Below are positions 38,402-46,617 of a DNA stretch of 64,000 nt, in pieces. The stretch is from Pseudoxanthomonas mexicana. GTDB lineage: Bacteria > Pseudomonadota > Gammaproteobacteria > Xanthomonadales > Xanthomonadaceae. Position 1 is the stretch's first letter, and each line of letters opens with the position of its first letter. The DNA is taken from contig NZ_LSIF01000083.1 in NCBI RefSeq assembly GCF_001556105.1, positions 155,070-219,069 on the forward strand, written 5' to 3'. The notes below the pieces were generated by a model. That model had not been told where the DNA came from. It made no database searches and was given only the letters and a program-made list of their open reading frames with translations. The translations under genes were made by a program, and so were the position numbers.

Positions 38402-39922
38402 ATGTCATTTCCGACCACCATGAGCCGGCAGTACGGTCAACAGCCCAGCCGACCTGTGCCAACGCCCGTGAGCGCTCCGTTGTTTCCCTTGTTCGCCGAC
38501 CTGCAAGGCCGCCGGGTCCTGGTCGTCGGTGGCGGCCCAGTGGCGGAGCGCAAGACGGAAGCCCTGCTGCACGCCGGCGCCCGCCCACGCGTCGGTTCGC
38601 CCGAGCTGAGCCCACGCCTGCGCGCGTGGCATGAAGAGGGCCGGATCGAGTGGATCACCGGGCGCTTCGATGCCCACTGGCTGTCGGGTACCTGGCTGGT
38701 GGTCGCGGCGACCGACGATGCGACCGTCAACCGCGCCGTCGCGGCCGTCGCCGAAGCCCGCCACGTATTCGCCAACATCGTCGACGACGGCGAACTGTCC
38801 TCCTTCCAGGTCCCGGCCATCGTCGAGCGCGGCCCGCTGCAGGTCGCCATCTCCAGCGGCGGCGGCGCACCGATGCTGGCCCGGCACCTGCGCCGCCAGC
38901 TCGAGACCCTGCTCGACGATTCCTGGGCCTCGCTGGCCGACCTGTTCACCCGCCAGCGCCGGCGGATCCGCCAACGCTTTCCTCAGACCGCCGAGCGTCG
39001 CCGCTTCTTCGAAAAGCTGCTGGCCGGCCCACTGCCGCGCCTGTACCGGCAGCAGCTGCATACGCAGGCCGAGCAGCATTTCCAGGCGATGCTCGACGAG
39101 CATGTGCCCTCCACGCGCGGCGGCTCGGTCGCGGTGGTCGGCGCCGGCCCGGGCGACGCCGGCCTGCTCACGCTCAATGCGCTGCGGGCGATGAACGAGG
39201 CCGACGTGATCCTGCACGACCGCCTGGTCAGCGAGGACGTGCTGCGTCTCGGTCGGCGGGACGCGACCTACATCGAAGTCGGCAAGTCGGCGACGGGCCA
39301 GAGCACGCGCCAGGACGACATCCACGCGCTGATGCTGGAGCATGCGCGCGCCGGCAAGCGCGTGGTGCGCCTGAAGGGTGGCGATCCGTTCGTGTTCGGT
39401 CGCGGCGGCGAGGAAATCGAGTACCTGCGCGCGCACGGTATTCCGTACGAGGTGGTCCCCGGCATCACCGCGGCGCTGGCGTGCGCGGCCTATGCCGGTA
39501 TTCCGCTGACACATCGCGAGCATGCGCAGTCGGTGAAGCTGGTGACCGCGCACTGCAAGGATTCGTTCGACACCCTCGACTGGCAGGCGCTGGCGCAGGA
39601 GCGGCAGACGCTGGCCGTGTACATGGGCGTGGCCGGACTGGAAGGCCTGCGCGACCGGCTCATCGCGCACGGACGTGCGCCGTCCACGCCCTTCGCCCTG
39701 ATCGAGAACGGCTCGCGCCGCGATCAACGGGTGGTGAACGGCTCCCTGGCCGATCTGCCGGAAACCGCGCGTTTCCACCAGGTGCGCTCACCCGCGCTGC
39801 TGATCCTCGGCGAGGTGGCCGCGCTGGCGGATACGCTGCACTGGTTCGGCCAACCGCCCATCGGCGCCGCCACCCCGACACACTCCCGCAACCTGCCGAC
39901 GCCCACACTGCAGGCTGCCTGA
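38402..39922 (+). CDS. cysG: Siroheme synthase (trifunctional)
   Basis: The N-terminal region ([20 protein letters not shown]) is the NAD-binding precorrin-2 dehydrogenase/ferrochelatase part. The C-terminal region ([21 protein letters not shown], then [18 protein letters not shown] and [18 protein letters not shown]) is uroporphyrinogen-III methyltransferase. It makes siroheme for the CysI subunit encoded nearby. About 25 residues precede the usual start, so a start near 38420 or GTG 38468 is also possible. Cysteine synthase follows after 25 bp. Confidence 0.95.
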   Translation: MSFPTTMSRQYGQQPSRPVPTPVSAPLFPLFADLQGRRVLVVGGGPVAERKTEALLHAGARPRVGSPELSPRLRAWHEEGRIEWITGRFDAHWLSGTWLVVAATDDATVNRAVAAVAEARHVFANIVDDGELSSFQVPAIVERGPLQVAISSGGGAPMLARHLRRQLETLLDDSWASLADLFTRQRRRIRQRFPQTAERRRFFEKLLAGPLPRLYRQQLHTQAEQHFQAMLDEHVPSTRGGSVAVVGAGPGDAGLLTLNALRAMNEADVILHDRLVSEDVLRLGRRDATYIEVGKSATGQSTRQDDIHALMLEHARAGKRVVRLKGGDPFVFGRGGEEIEYLRAHGIPYEVVPGITAALACAAYAGIPLTHREHAQSVKLVTAHCKDSFDTLDWQALAQERQTLAVYMGVAGLEGLRDRLIAHGRAPSTPFALIENGSRRDQRVVNGSLADLPETARFHQVRSPALLILGEVAALADTLHWFGQPPIGAATPTHSRNLPTPTLQAA

Positions 39923-39947
39923 CCTTTCGACGCCCCAAGGACACCTC

Positions 39948-40922
39948 ATGGCCCTCTACGACAGCATCCTGGACACCATCGGCCGCACCCCGGTCGTCAA
40001 ACTGCACCGCGTCGCGCCCGAGCACGTCACCCTCTACGCCAAGGTCGAATCGTTCAACCCGGGTGGCTCGGTGAAGGACCGCCTGGCGCTGGCGATCATC
40101 CTCGACGCGGAAGCGAAGGGCCTGCTGAAGCCGGGCGACACCATCGTCGAAGCGACGTCCGGCAACACCGGCGTGGCGCTGGCGATGGTGGCCGCCGCAC
40201 GCGGCTACAAGTTCGTCGCGACGATGGTGGAAACCTTCTCGATCGAACGCCGCAAACTGATGCGCGCGTACGGCGCCAAGGTCATCCTGACGCCGGCCGC
40301 CGAGCGCGGCAGCGGCATGGTGCGCAGGGCCGAAGAACTGGCCAAGCAGCACGGCTGGTTCCTCGCCCGCCAGTTCGCCAATCCCGCCAATCCGGCTTAT
40401 CACCGGCAGACGACGGCGGCGGAAATCCTGCGCGATTTCGCCGGCCACCGTCTCGACCATTTCGTCACCGGCTGGGGCACCGGCGGCACGCTGACCGGCG
40501 TCGGCGAAGTGCTGAAGGTGGCGCGACCGGAAGTGCGCATCACGGCATCGGAACCCGCCGGTGCGTCGCTACTGCAGGGCAAGGAATGGCAGCCGCACAA
40601 GATCCAGGGCTGGACGCCGGACTTCGTGCCGGACGTGCTGAACCGCGAGGTCGCCGACGAGATCCTGCCGGTCACCGACGTCGACGCCATCGCCACCTCG
40701 CGCCGGTTGGCCGCGGAGGAAGGCATCTTCGTCGGCATCTCCGCCGGCGCCACCGTCGCGGCTGCGCTGCAGGTCGCGCAGAAAGCCAAGCCCGGCGACG
40801 TGATCCTGGCGGTCCTGCCGGACACCGGCGAGCGCTATTTCTCCACGCCGCTGTTCGAAGGCGTCAACGAAGGCTCGGACGACGAGTGGCTGTCGTCGCT
40901 GGGTGACGCCGCCCTGCCGTAA
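39948..40922 (+). CDS. Cysteine synthase (O-acetylserine sulfhydrylase)
   Basis: A fold-type II PLP enzyme of 324 residues making cysteine from O-acetylserine and sulfide. It has the PLP lysine in NPGGSVKDR near residue 43, the substrate loop ATSGNTGVALAM, the GTGGTLTG phosphate loop and GISAGATVAAA. CysK and CysM cannot be separated with confidence by eye. An AAGGACACC ribosome site precedes the ATG. It is co-transcribed with cysG. Confidence 0.94.
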   Translation: MALYDSILDTIGRTPVVKLHRVAPEHVTLYAKVESFNPGGSVKDRLALAIILDAEAKGLLKPGDTIVEATSGNTGVALAMVAAARGYKFVATMVETFSIERRKLMRAYGAKVILTPAAERGSGMVRRAEELAKQHGWFLARQFANPANPAYHRQTTAAEILRDFAGHRLDHFVTGWGTGGTLTGVGEVLKVARPEVRITASEPAGASLLQGKEWQPHKIQGWTPDFVPDVLNREVADEILPVTDVDAIATSRRLAAEEGIFVGISAGATVAAALQVAQKAKPGDVILAVLPDTGERYFSTPLFEGVNEGSDDEWLSSLGDAALP

Positions 40923-40928
40923 CCGATG

Positions 40929-41396
40929 TCAGGACAATGGCGGCGCGACGCAATCGCGCTGCCATGTCCATTCCATGGCCTGGCCGTCGTCGTGCCCGTC
41001 GTCGACGCGTGCATGCAGTGTGTCGGCATCGGACCGCGAATAGATCACGCGCTTCGGAAAGCCATGCGCGGGATTGGTGAACACAACGCGATCCTGCTCT
41101 ACCCGCTCCGCCGGAAATTCAGTGACGGCTTTCCCGCCAGGTTGCGCGAGCAACACCCAGCGTCCGTCCTGATGCGCGATGCGCATGAACTCGAAGCCCG
41201 TCGCCTTGCCATCGCGCGTGTCGCGGTGCATGCCGACCAGCACCCCGCCGCGCGGCGCCATCCAGGTCTCTTCGCTGAAGGTCTTGCCGCTCACACCACA
41301 CCAGTGGCCGGCGAGCCAGTCCAGATCGCCGGCCAGTGCCGGCGTGGCCATCAGTACCGTCGACAGGGACAGGAAAGATGTCACCAGGCGCTTCAT
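40929..41396 (-). CDS. Exported DUF6265 protein
   Basis: A signal peptide (MKRLVTSFLSLSTVLMATPALAG) and a mature domain of about 130 residues with LDWLAGHWCG, LVGMHRDTRDGKATGFEFMRI and FTNPAHGFPKRVIYSR. This is the pattern of the small DUF6265 family, predicted to be a lipocalin-like beta barrel. Function is unknown. It is convergent with cysteine synthase, six bases apart. Confidence 0.78.
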   Translation of the reverse strand: MKRLVTSFLSLSTVLMATPALAGDLDWLAGHWCGVSGKTFSEETWMAPRGGVLVGMHRDTRDGKATGFEFMRIAHQDGRWVLLAQPGGKAVTEFPAERVEQDRVVFTNPAHGFPKRVIYSRSDADTLHARVDDGHDDGQAMEWTWQRDCVAPPLS

Positions 41397-41473
41397 GGGT
41401 ACGCTCGCAACGTTGATCGCTTGTCTCGCGACCTTAGCAGGCGCAACAGCGGACGGGCGATCCGAATGTCGGC

Positions 41474-41498
41474 GTGGGAGCGACGTGAGTCGCGATCG
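41474..41498 (+). repeat. REP element, forward copy
   Basis: GTGGGAGCGACGTGAGTCGC followed by GATCG. With the inverse copy at 41561 it makes a pair of inverted repeats 62 bases apart in the gap between the DUF6265 and glyoxalase-family genes. The same motif, in inverse orientation, occurs between cysJ and cysI at 31394. Confidence 0.85.
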
Positions 41499-41560
41499 TG
41501 AGCGCTGAACGTCGGAGGTCTTGCAGCAGGCCGGCGATCTATCGAGGACTGGTGGCGTGC

Positions 41561-41586
41561 GATCGCGACTCACGTCGCTCCCACAG
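41561..41586 (-). repeat. REP element, inverse copy
   Basis: GATCGCGACTCACGTCGCTC followed by CCACAG is the reverse complement of the copy at 41474-41498, with the same core and flank. The doublet could fold as a REPIN-type hairpin of about 110 bases. It lies a few bases before the stop of the downstream gene on the minus strand. Confidence 0.85.
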
Positions 41587-41594
41587 CGAGCAGC

Positions 41595-41981
41595 CTATTG
41601 CTCGTAGAACTCCAGCGGCAGGTCGTCCGGATCGGCGAAGAAGGTGAAGCGACGACCGGTGTATTCGTCGATGCGAACCGGCTCGCTGGCCACACCGTGC
41701 GTGCTCAGGTGCGCGACGGCGGCATCGAGGTCGGCGACCCGCAGCGCGAGATGGCGCAAGCCGCAGGCTTCCGGACGCGACACGCGCGGTGGTGGCGACG
41801 GAAACGAGAACAGCTCGACCTGCGTGCCGTCAGGCAGCGCGAGATCGAGCTTCCACGAGTCGCGCTCGGCACGGTAGTGCTCCGCGACCACGCGCAGGCC
41901 CAGCACCTCGACATAGAACTGCTTCGACCGCGCATAGTCCGACGCGATGATCGCGACGTGATGCAGGCCGTCGATGCGCAT
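41595..41981 (-). CDS. Glyoxalase/VOC-family protein, YaeR-like
   Basis: The 128-residue protein is close to E. coli YaeR by eye: HHVAIIASDYARSKQFYVEVLGL, DSWKLDLALPDGTQVELFSFP, SRPEACGLRHLALRVADLDAA and ends DPDDLPLEFYEQ. Two beta-alpha-beta-beta-beta halves form one VOC domain with His and Glu metal ligands. Its substrate is not known. It starts one base from the stop of the MFS pump gene and is probably transcribed with it. Confidence 0.9.
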   Translation of the reverse strand: MRIDGLHHVAIIASDYARSKQFYVEVLGLRVVAEHYRAERDSWKLDLALPDGTQVELFSFPSPPPRVSRPEACGLRHLALRVADLDAAVAHLSTHGVASEPVRIDEYTGRRFTFFADPDDLPLEFYEQ

Positions 41982-41982
41982 G

Positions 41983-43539
41983 TCAGTGCGCCGCCGCGGC
42001 GTCCGCGCCGGCATTGCCGCCCGACGGCGCCTTGCCGCCCCGCATCAGCAGCACCAGCGGCATCGACACCAGCGTCAGCAGCATCATCAGCTTGAAGTCG
42101 TTGAGGTAGCCGATGGCCGCCGCCTGCCGGTTCACCTCGGCATTGAGCAGCGCCAGGCCGGTGGCGGTGGATGGATCCATCGCCGGAGGCAGCAGCGTCG
42201 TCTCGGCACCGAAGGCGGGAATGCGCGCGCCGATCTCGGCATGGTTCACCTGCATGGCGCGCGACAGCATCGTCATCACCACCGAAATGCCGACCGACGA
42301 GCCGATGTTGCGCACCAGGCTGAAAAGGCCGGCGGCCTCGGTGCGCTGGTGCGGTTCCAGCGTGGCGTAGGCGACCGTGGAGATCGGTACGAACACCAGG
42401 CCCAGTCCCATGCCCTGCACCACACCGAGCCAGACGATCGATTCCATCGACGCATTCGGTCCGAACTGGGTCATGCCGTGCAGCGAGACCACCATCAGGC
42501 CCATGCCGACCAGGATCGGCCAACGCGCATCGATGCGGCCCAGCAGGCGGCCGACGATCATCATGCTGAACATCGTGCCGACACCGCGCGGTGCGAGCAC
42601 CAGGCCGATGGTCAGCACCGGATAGTTCATCAGCGTGCTGAGGTAGGGCGGCAGCAGCGCCAGCGTGGCGAACAGCACGATGCCGACGACGAAGATCAGC
42701 GCGCAGCCGACGGCGAAGTTCGCGTTCTTCAGCAGGCCGAGGTCGAGCAACGCATGGTCGCGCCGACGCCACCACCACAGGCCGTACATGTAGAGCGCCA
42801 GGAACGCGAGCGCGGCTTCGATCTGGATCTCGACGCTGCCGAACCAGTCCTCGCTCTGCCCGCGGTCGAGGAACAGCTGCAGCGCGCCGATGCCGAGCGC
42901 CAGCAGCGCCAGGCCGACGCCATCGAGCGGACGCTGGTGCGGCACGTCCTTCTTGACGCTGGCCATGATGCCGAGCAGCGCGAGGATGCCGATCGGCAGG
43001 TTGATCAGGAACACCCAGTGCCAGCTGTAGTTCTGGGTCAGGAAGCCGCCCAGCGGCGGACCGAGGATCGGCCCGACCATGATGCCCATGCCCCACATCG
43101 CCATCGCCGCGCCATGCTTCTCTTTCGGGAAGGCGTCGAGCAGCAGCGACTGCGAGATCGGCACCAGCGACGCGCCGAACACGCCTTGCAGGATGCGGAA
43201 CGCCACCATTTCGCCAATGCCGCTGGCGATGCCGCACAGCAGCGAGGCGACGGTGAAACCGCTGACCGCGATGATCAGCAGGCGGCGGCGCCCGAGGCGT
43301 CCGGCCAGCCAGCCGGTAACCGGCGTCAGGATCGCGGCGGCGACGATGTAGCTGGTCAGCACCCACGACACCTGGTCCTGGGTGGCCGACAACGAGCCCT
43401 GCATGTCGGGCAGCGCGACGTTGGCGATGGTGGTGTCCAGCGCCTGCATCAGCGTGGCCAGCATCACCGAGCCGACCAGCAGCGTGCGCTTGCCGGTGTC
43501 GTCCTGTGCAGGCGCGGCGGTAGCGGTGGAAGTGCTCAT
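41983..43539 (-). CDS. DHA2-family MFS drug efflux pump, EmrB-like
   Basis: The 518-residue transporter has about 14 predicted helices, with the motifs ALDTTIANVALPDMQGSL, GWLAGRLGRRR (motif A), FRILQGVFGASLVP and GPILGPPLGGFL (motif C). This is the H+-antiporter-2 family (EmrB, FarB). It lies 138 bp after the emrA-like gene with no gene between. The final residues GADAAAAH are followed at once by the YaeR-like gene. Confidence 0.92.
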   Translation of the reverse strand: MSTSTATAAPAQDDTGKRTLLVGSVMLATLMQALDTTIANVALPDMQGSLSATQDQVSWVLTSYIVAAAILTPVTGWLAGRLGRRRLLIIAVSGFTVASLLCGIASGIGEMVAFRILQGVFGASLVPISQSLLLDAFPKEKHGAAMAMWGMGIMVGPILGPPLGGFLTQNYSWHWVFLINLPIGILALLGIMASVKKDVPHQRPLDGVGLALLALGIGALQLFLDRGQSEDWFGSVEIQIEAALAFLALYMYGLWWWRRRDHALLDLGLLKNANFAVGCALIFVVGIVLFATLALLPPYLSTLMNYPVLTIGLVLAPRGVGTMFSMMIVGRLLGRIDARWPILVGMGLMVVSLHGMTQFGPNASMESIVWLGVVQGMGLGLVFVPISTVAYATLEPHQRTEAAGLFSLVRNIGSSVGISVVMTMLSRAMQVNHAEIGARIPAFGAETTLLPPAMDPSTATGLALLNAEVNRQAAAIGYLNDFKLMMLLTLVSMPLVLLMRGGKAPSGGNAGADAAAAH

Positions 43540-43677
43540 GGAGAAATCCGGAAGGGATCGGTGCACGTGGCGTGCGGCGATCCAGAGGTCACCCGGGGCG
43601 CGGCGTCAGCGGGGCCGGGCCCCACCACAGTGCCCTCGCCCGTCTCCGCGCACGCCCGGGATGACATGGAAACGGAC

Positions 43678-44769
43678 TCAGCGCGCGGCGGTGGCGCGGC
43701 TGGAGGCGGTACCGCCGTCACGCAGCTCGACGTGCACGTCGGCGCTCATGCCGGCGCGCAGTTGCGGCGCATCGGCGGCAGCACTGTCGATCTCGAGGCG
43801 CACGGGAATGCGCTGCACGATCTTCACCCAGTTGCCGGTGGCGTTCTGCGGCGGCAATACGCTGAACTCGGCACCGGAGGCCGGGGCGATGGACGCGACG
43901 TGCGCCTTCCACTTCACGCCCGGATACGAGTCGACTTCGATCGTCGCGGCCTGGCCGACCTGCATCTTCGTCAGCTCGGTTTCCTTGAAGTTGGCTTCCA
44001 CCCAGATCGGCGACGTGGCGACCAGTGGCATCGCGGACTGGCCGACGTTGAGGTATTCGCCGACCTGCAGGTCGTGCAGGCCGACGATGCCGTCGACGGG
44101 GGCACGCACTTCCGCGCGCGCCAGGTCGAGCCTGGCCTTGGCCAGCATCGCCATGGCGGCGCGGTATTCCGGCAGGTCCTGCGTCGGTGTGCCGGGGCTG
44201 CCGCTCAGCGAAGCGGTGGCTTCGGACTGCGTGGCGATGGCATCGGCCAAGTCGGTGCGCGCTTCGGCGACCGCATGACGCGCGTCGTCCAGCATCTTGC
44301 GCGACACCAGTTGCTGCCCGGCGAGCTGCTGCATGCGCTCGAAATCGCGCTGCGCCCAGGCCAGCGTCTCGCGCGCGGCCTGGATCGACGTACCGGTGCC
44401 GACGACCTTGGCGCGGCTGGCGCTGGCGGTATTGGCCATGCGCGCAACCAGCGCTTCGTTCTGGGTGACCGCGATCGCCAGCGGATCGGCGTCGATGCGG
44501 AACAGCAGGTCGCCTTTCTTCACCGGCTGGTTCTGCTGCACGGCCACTTCGACGACGCGCCCGCCGACCTGCGGTGCGATCAGGATACGCTCGGCCTTGA
44601 TGTAGGCGTTGTCGGTGCTGACCTCGCGGCTGGAGGTGACGTACTCCCAGCCGAAGAAGCCGGCGACGGCGAGCGGACCGGCGATCCACAGCCACACCGG
44701 GACGCGGCGGCGCTTGGGAGCGGGAGTCTTGGCCGCGTTCTCGGCGGCCTCGTTGATCTTGCTGGTCAT
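43678..44769 (-). CDS. HlyD/EmrA-family membrane-fusion protein
   Basis: The 363 residues begin with a cytoplasmic tail and one membrane helix (PVWLWIAGPLAVAGFFGWEYV), then a biotinyl-lipoyl-like domain split by an alpha-helical hairpin (QVGGRVVEVAVQQNQPVKKG, then ARAEVRAPVDGIVGLHDLQVGEY). This is the EmrA adaptor that joins an EmrB pump to the outer membrane. It follows marR by 9 bp. Confidence 0.93.
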   Translation of the reverse strand: MTSKINEAAENAAKTPAPKRRRVPVWLWIAGPLAVAGFFGWEYVTSSREVSTDNAYIKAERILIAPQVGGRVVEVAVQQNQPVKKGDLLFRIDADPLAIAVTQNEALVARMANTASASRAKVVGTGTSIQAARETLAWAQRDFERMQQLAGQQLVSRKMLDDARHAVAEARTDLADAIATQSEATASLSGSPGTPTQDLPEYRAAMAMLAKARLDLARAEVRAPVDGIVGLHDLQVGEYLNVGQSAMPLVATSPIWVEANFKETELTKMQVGQAATIEVDSYPGVKWKAHVASIAPASGAEFSVLPPQNATGNWVKIVQRIPVRLEIDSAAADAPQLRAGMSADVHVELRDGGTASSRATAAR

Positions 44770-44778
44770 GGTGGGGAT

Positions 44779-45252
44779 TCAGCTCTTGCGGAGGGAGGAG
44801 TCGCCGCGGCTGGCGCGGTCGAGCTGGGAGAGGTTTTCGCGGATCTGGCCGAGCACCTTGAGTGCAGTCGCCAGTTCGTCCGCATCGACGCCGGCCAGGC
44901 AGTCCTCGCGGACGGAGGTGGCCACGGCTTCGATGTCGTGCATCACGGCGTCGGACTGCGGCAGCAGGTGCAGGCGCCACACGCGGCGGTCATCCGGATC
45001 GCTGCGGCGCTCGACGAAGCCGGCTTTCTGCAGGCGGTCGATGACGCGGCCGACGGCGATCGGCTCCATGTCGAGCAGGTCGGCAAGTTCGGACTGGGTG
45101 ATGCCCTCGCTCTGGTGGATGCGCTTGAGCGCGCGCCATTGCACGCGGGTCAGGCCCAGGTGCGCGGCACGGCGATCAAACACACGGCCGAACAACCGGC
45201 TCAGGTCCGCGATGAGGTAACCGATGGTGCTTTGGCCGGCAGGTATCTTCAT
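44779..45252 (-). CDS. MarR-family transcriptional regulator
   Basis: A winged-helix repressor of 157 residues: LGLTRVQWRALKRIHQSEG, TQSELADLLDMEPIAVGRVIDRL (recognition helix) and the wing ERRSDPDDRRVWRLHL. It is first in a marR-emrA-emrB-like operon and is probably an autorepressor responding to a drug-like ligand. The leader is unusually short: the best promoter (45263-45291) places transcription start only about four bases before the ATG. Confidence 0.93.
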   Translation of the reverse strand: MKIPAGQSTIGYLIADLSRLFGRVFDRRAAHLGLTRVQWRALKRIHQSEGITQSELADLLDMEPIAVGRVIDRLQKAGFVERRSDPDDRRVWRLHLLPQSDAVMHDIEAVATSVREDCLAGVDADELATALKVLGQIRENLSQLDRASRGDSSLRKS

Positions 45253-45255
45253 TGG

Positions 45256-45291
45256 TGCCTATGATATAGATGCCTAGGCAATGATATTCAA
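45256..45291 (-). promoter_or_regulatory. marR promoter with overlapping palindromic operator
   Basis: Minus strand: a -35-like TTGAAT (45286-45291), a 17-base spacer, and a -10-like TATATC (45263-45268), with TGCCTAGGCA, a perfect 10-base palindrome, in the spacer (45271-45280). A second TGCCTA half-site lies at 45256-45261 and ATGATAT is repeated on both sides. The spot is much more AT-rich than the surroundings. Binding of the MarR protein here would block RNA polymerase. Confidence 0.65.
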
Positions 45292-45430
45292 GGCGAGGAA
45301 TGCCTGTTCAGCCAAGGATCCGACCAAGCGCTTGTTATTCAAGAAAATTCGCGCAGGATCCTGAACGATTTGCGTGGTTCTGGAGATCCTCTGGGGACGC
45401 TGGACACCAGGCGCGAGCGCCGGAAACGAC

Positions 45431-45453
45431 GACGCCGGCACAAGGCCGGCGTC
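45431..45453 (-). terminator. Probable terminator of the aldolase gene
   Basis: Perfect 9-bp stem GACGCCGGC - 5-base loop - GCCGGCGTC, 27 bases after the fba stop. The following minus-strand sequence is GTCGTTTCC, a weak U-tract. Between it and the marR start no gene is visible. Confidence 0.65.
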
Positions 45454-45479
45454 GGATCACTCCAAGGCAGCGGGGAGGC

Positions 45480-46484
45480 TTACCCCTCCCACTTGCCCAG
45501 CGCGGCCAGGCCGTTTTCCTTGGCACGCTCGTACACCACGGCCTGGGCCTTGGCGAAATTGCCGGTCAGGTCCTGCGACCACAGCTTCAGCGCAGCGGAC
45601 TGCATGGCACGACCGTAGGAGAAGCTCAGCGGCCACGGCAGGCTACCCAGCTGGTTCATGGCATTGAGGTGCGCGGTGGACTGCTCGTCGGTCTGGCCGC
45701 CGGACAGGAACACCACGCCCGGCAGGATCGCCGGCACGGTGCTCTTCAGGCACATGACGGTGGACTCGGCCACTTCGTCGACGTCGGCCTGCTCTTCGCA
45801 GTCCTTGCCGGCGATGACCATCGAGGCCTTCAGGATGGTGCCTTCCAGCAGCACGTTCTGCTCGTACAGCGCGCCGAACAGCGAGCGCAGCACGGCTTCG
45901 GTGACTTCGTAGCAGACTTCGATGTTGTGGTCGCCGTCCATCAGCACTTCCGGCTCCACCATCGGCACCAGGCCGCATTCCTGGCACAGCGCGGCGTAAC
46001 GGGCCAGCGCGTGGGCGTTGGCCTCGATGCAGGTGCCGGAGGGGATGTCTTCGCCGATGGTGATGACCGCACGCCACTTGGCGAAGCGCGCACCCAGCTT
46101 GTAGTACTCCTTCAGGCGGTCACGCAGGCCGTCCAGGCCCTCGGTGACCACTTCGCCCGGGCAGCCGGCCAGGGCGTGCGTGCCCTTGTCGACCTTGATG
46201 CCGGGGATGATGCCGTGGTCGGCCATGTACTTGGCGAACGGCACGCCGTCCTTGGTGGACTGGCGCAGGGTTTCGTCGAACAGGATGGCGCCGGAGATGT
46301 AGTCCGACAGCTTCGGCGTGGTGAGCAGCAGCTCGCGGTAGGCGCGACGGTTCTCTTCCGTGTTCTCGATGCCCACGCCCTGGAACCGCTTGGCGATGGT
46401 GGTGGTGGACTCGTCGATCGCGATGATGCCCTTGCCCGCGGCCACCATGGCCTGGGCGGTTTCGGCAAGCTGTTCGATGCTCAT
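45480..46484 (-). CDS. Class I fructose-bisphosphate aldolase
   Basis: The 334-residue Schiff-base aldolase splits fructose 1,6-bisphosphate to triose phosphates. Class I features: ESTTTIAKRFQGVGIENTEENRRAYRE near residues 25-50, a VEPEVLMDGDH segment, and the Schiff-base lysine in LEGTILKASMV. Its C-terminal half ends YERAKENGLAALGKWEG. This is the eukaryote-type class I enzyme rather than FbaA or archaeal-type FbaB. It lies 134 bp after pyk. Confidence 0.95.
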   Translation of the reverse strand: MSIEQLAETAQAMVAAGKGIIAIDESTTTIAKRFQGVGIENTEENRRAYRELLLTTPKLSDYISGAILFDETLRQSTKDGVPFAKYMADHGIIPGIKVDKGTHALAGCPGEVVTEGLDGLRDRLKEYYKLGARFAKWRAVITIGEDIPSGTCIEANAHALARYAALCQECGLVPMVEPEVLMDGDHNIEVCYEVTEAVLRSLFGALYEQNVLLEGTILKASMVIAGKDCEEQADVDEVAESTVMCLKSTVPAILPGVVFLSGGQTDEQSTAHLNAMNQLGSLPWPLSFSYGRAMQSAALKLWSQDLTGNFAKAQAVVYERAKENGLAALGKWEG

Positions 46485-46617
46485 GGGGTTCCTGTGGCGG
46501 GGCGAAAAAGAGACCAATTATAGACCGCGCCACGATGGCAGCGGGCAATCGCGACGATGAGCGCGCCGCAGCGCGCCCGGATCTGGAAGCAGCGGGCCGG
46601 CGCTCGGCCGAAACCGG

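Noticed and set aside
41974-45264. Plus-strand open frame of 1096 codons opposite the emrB-emrA-marR genes
   Set aside because: Antisense shadow of three well-recognised genes; no promoter or domain in its own frame.
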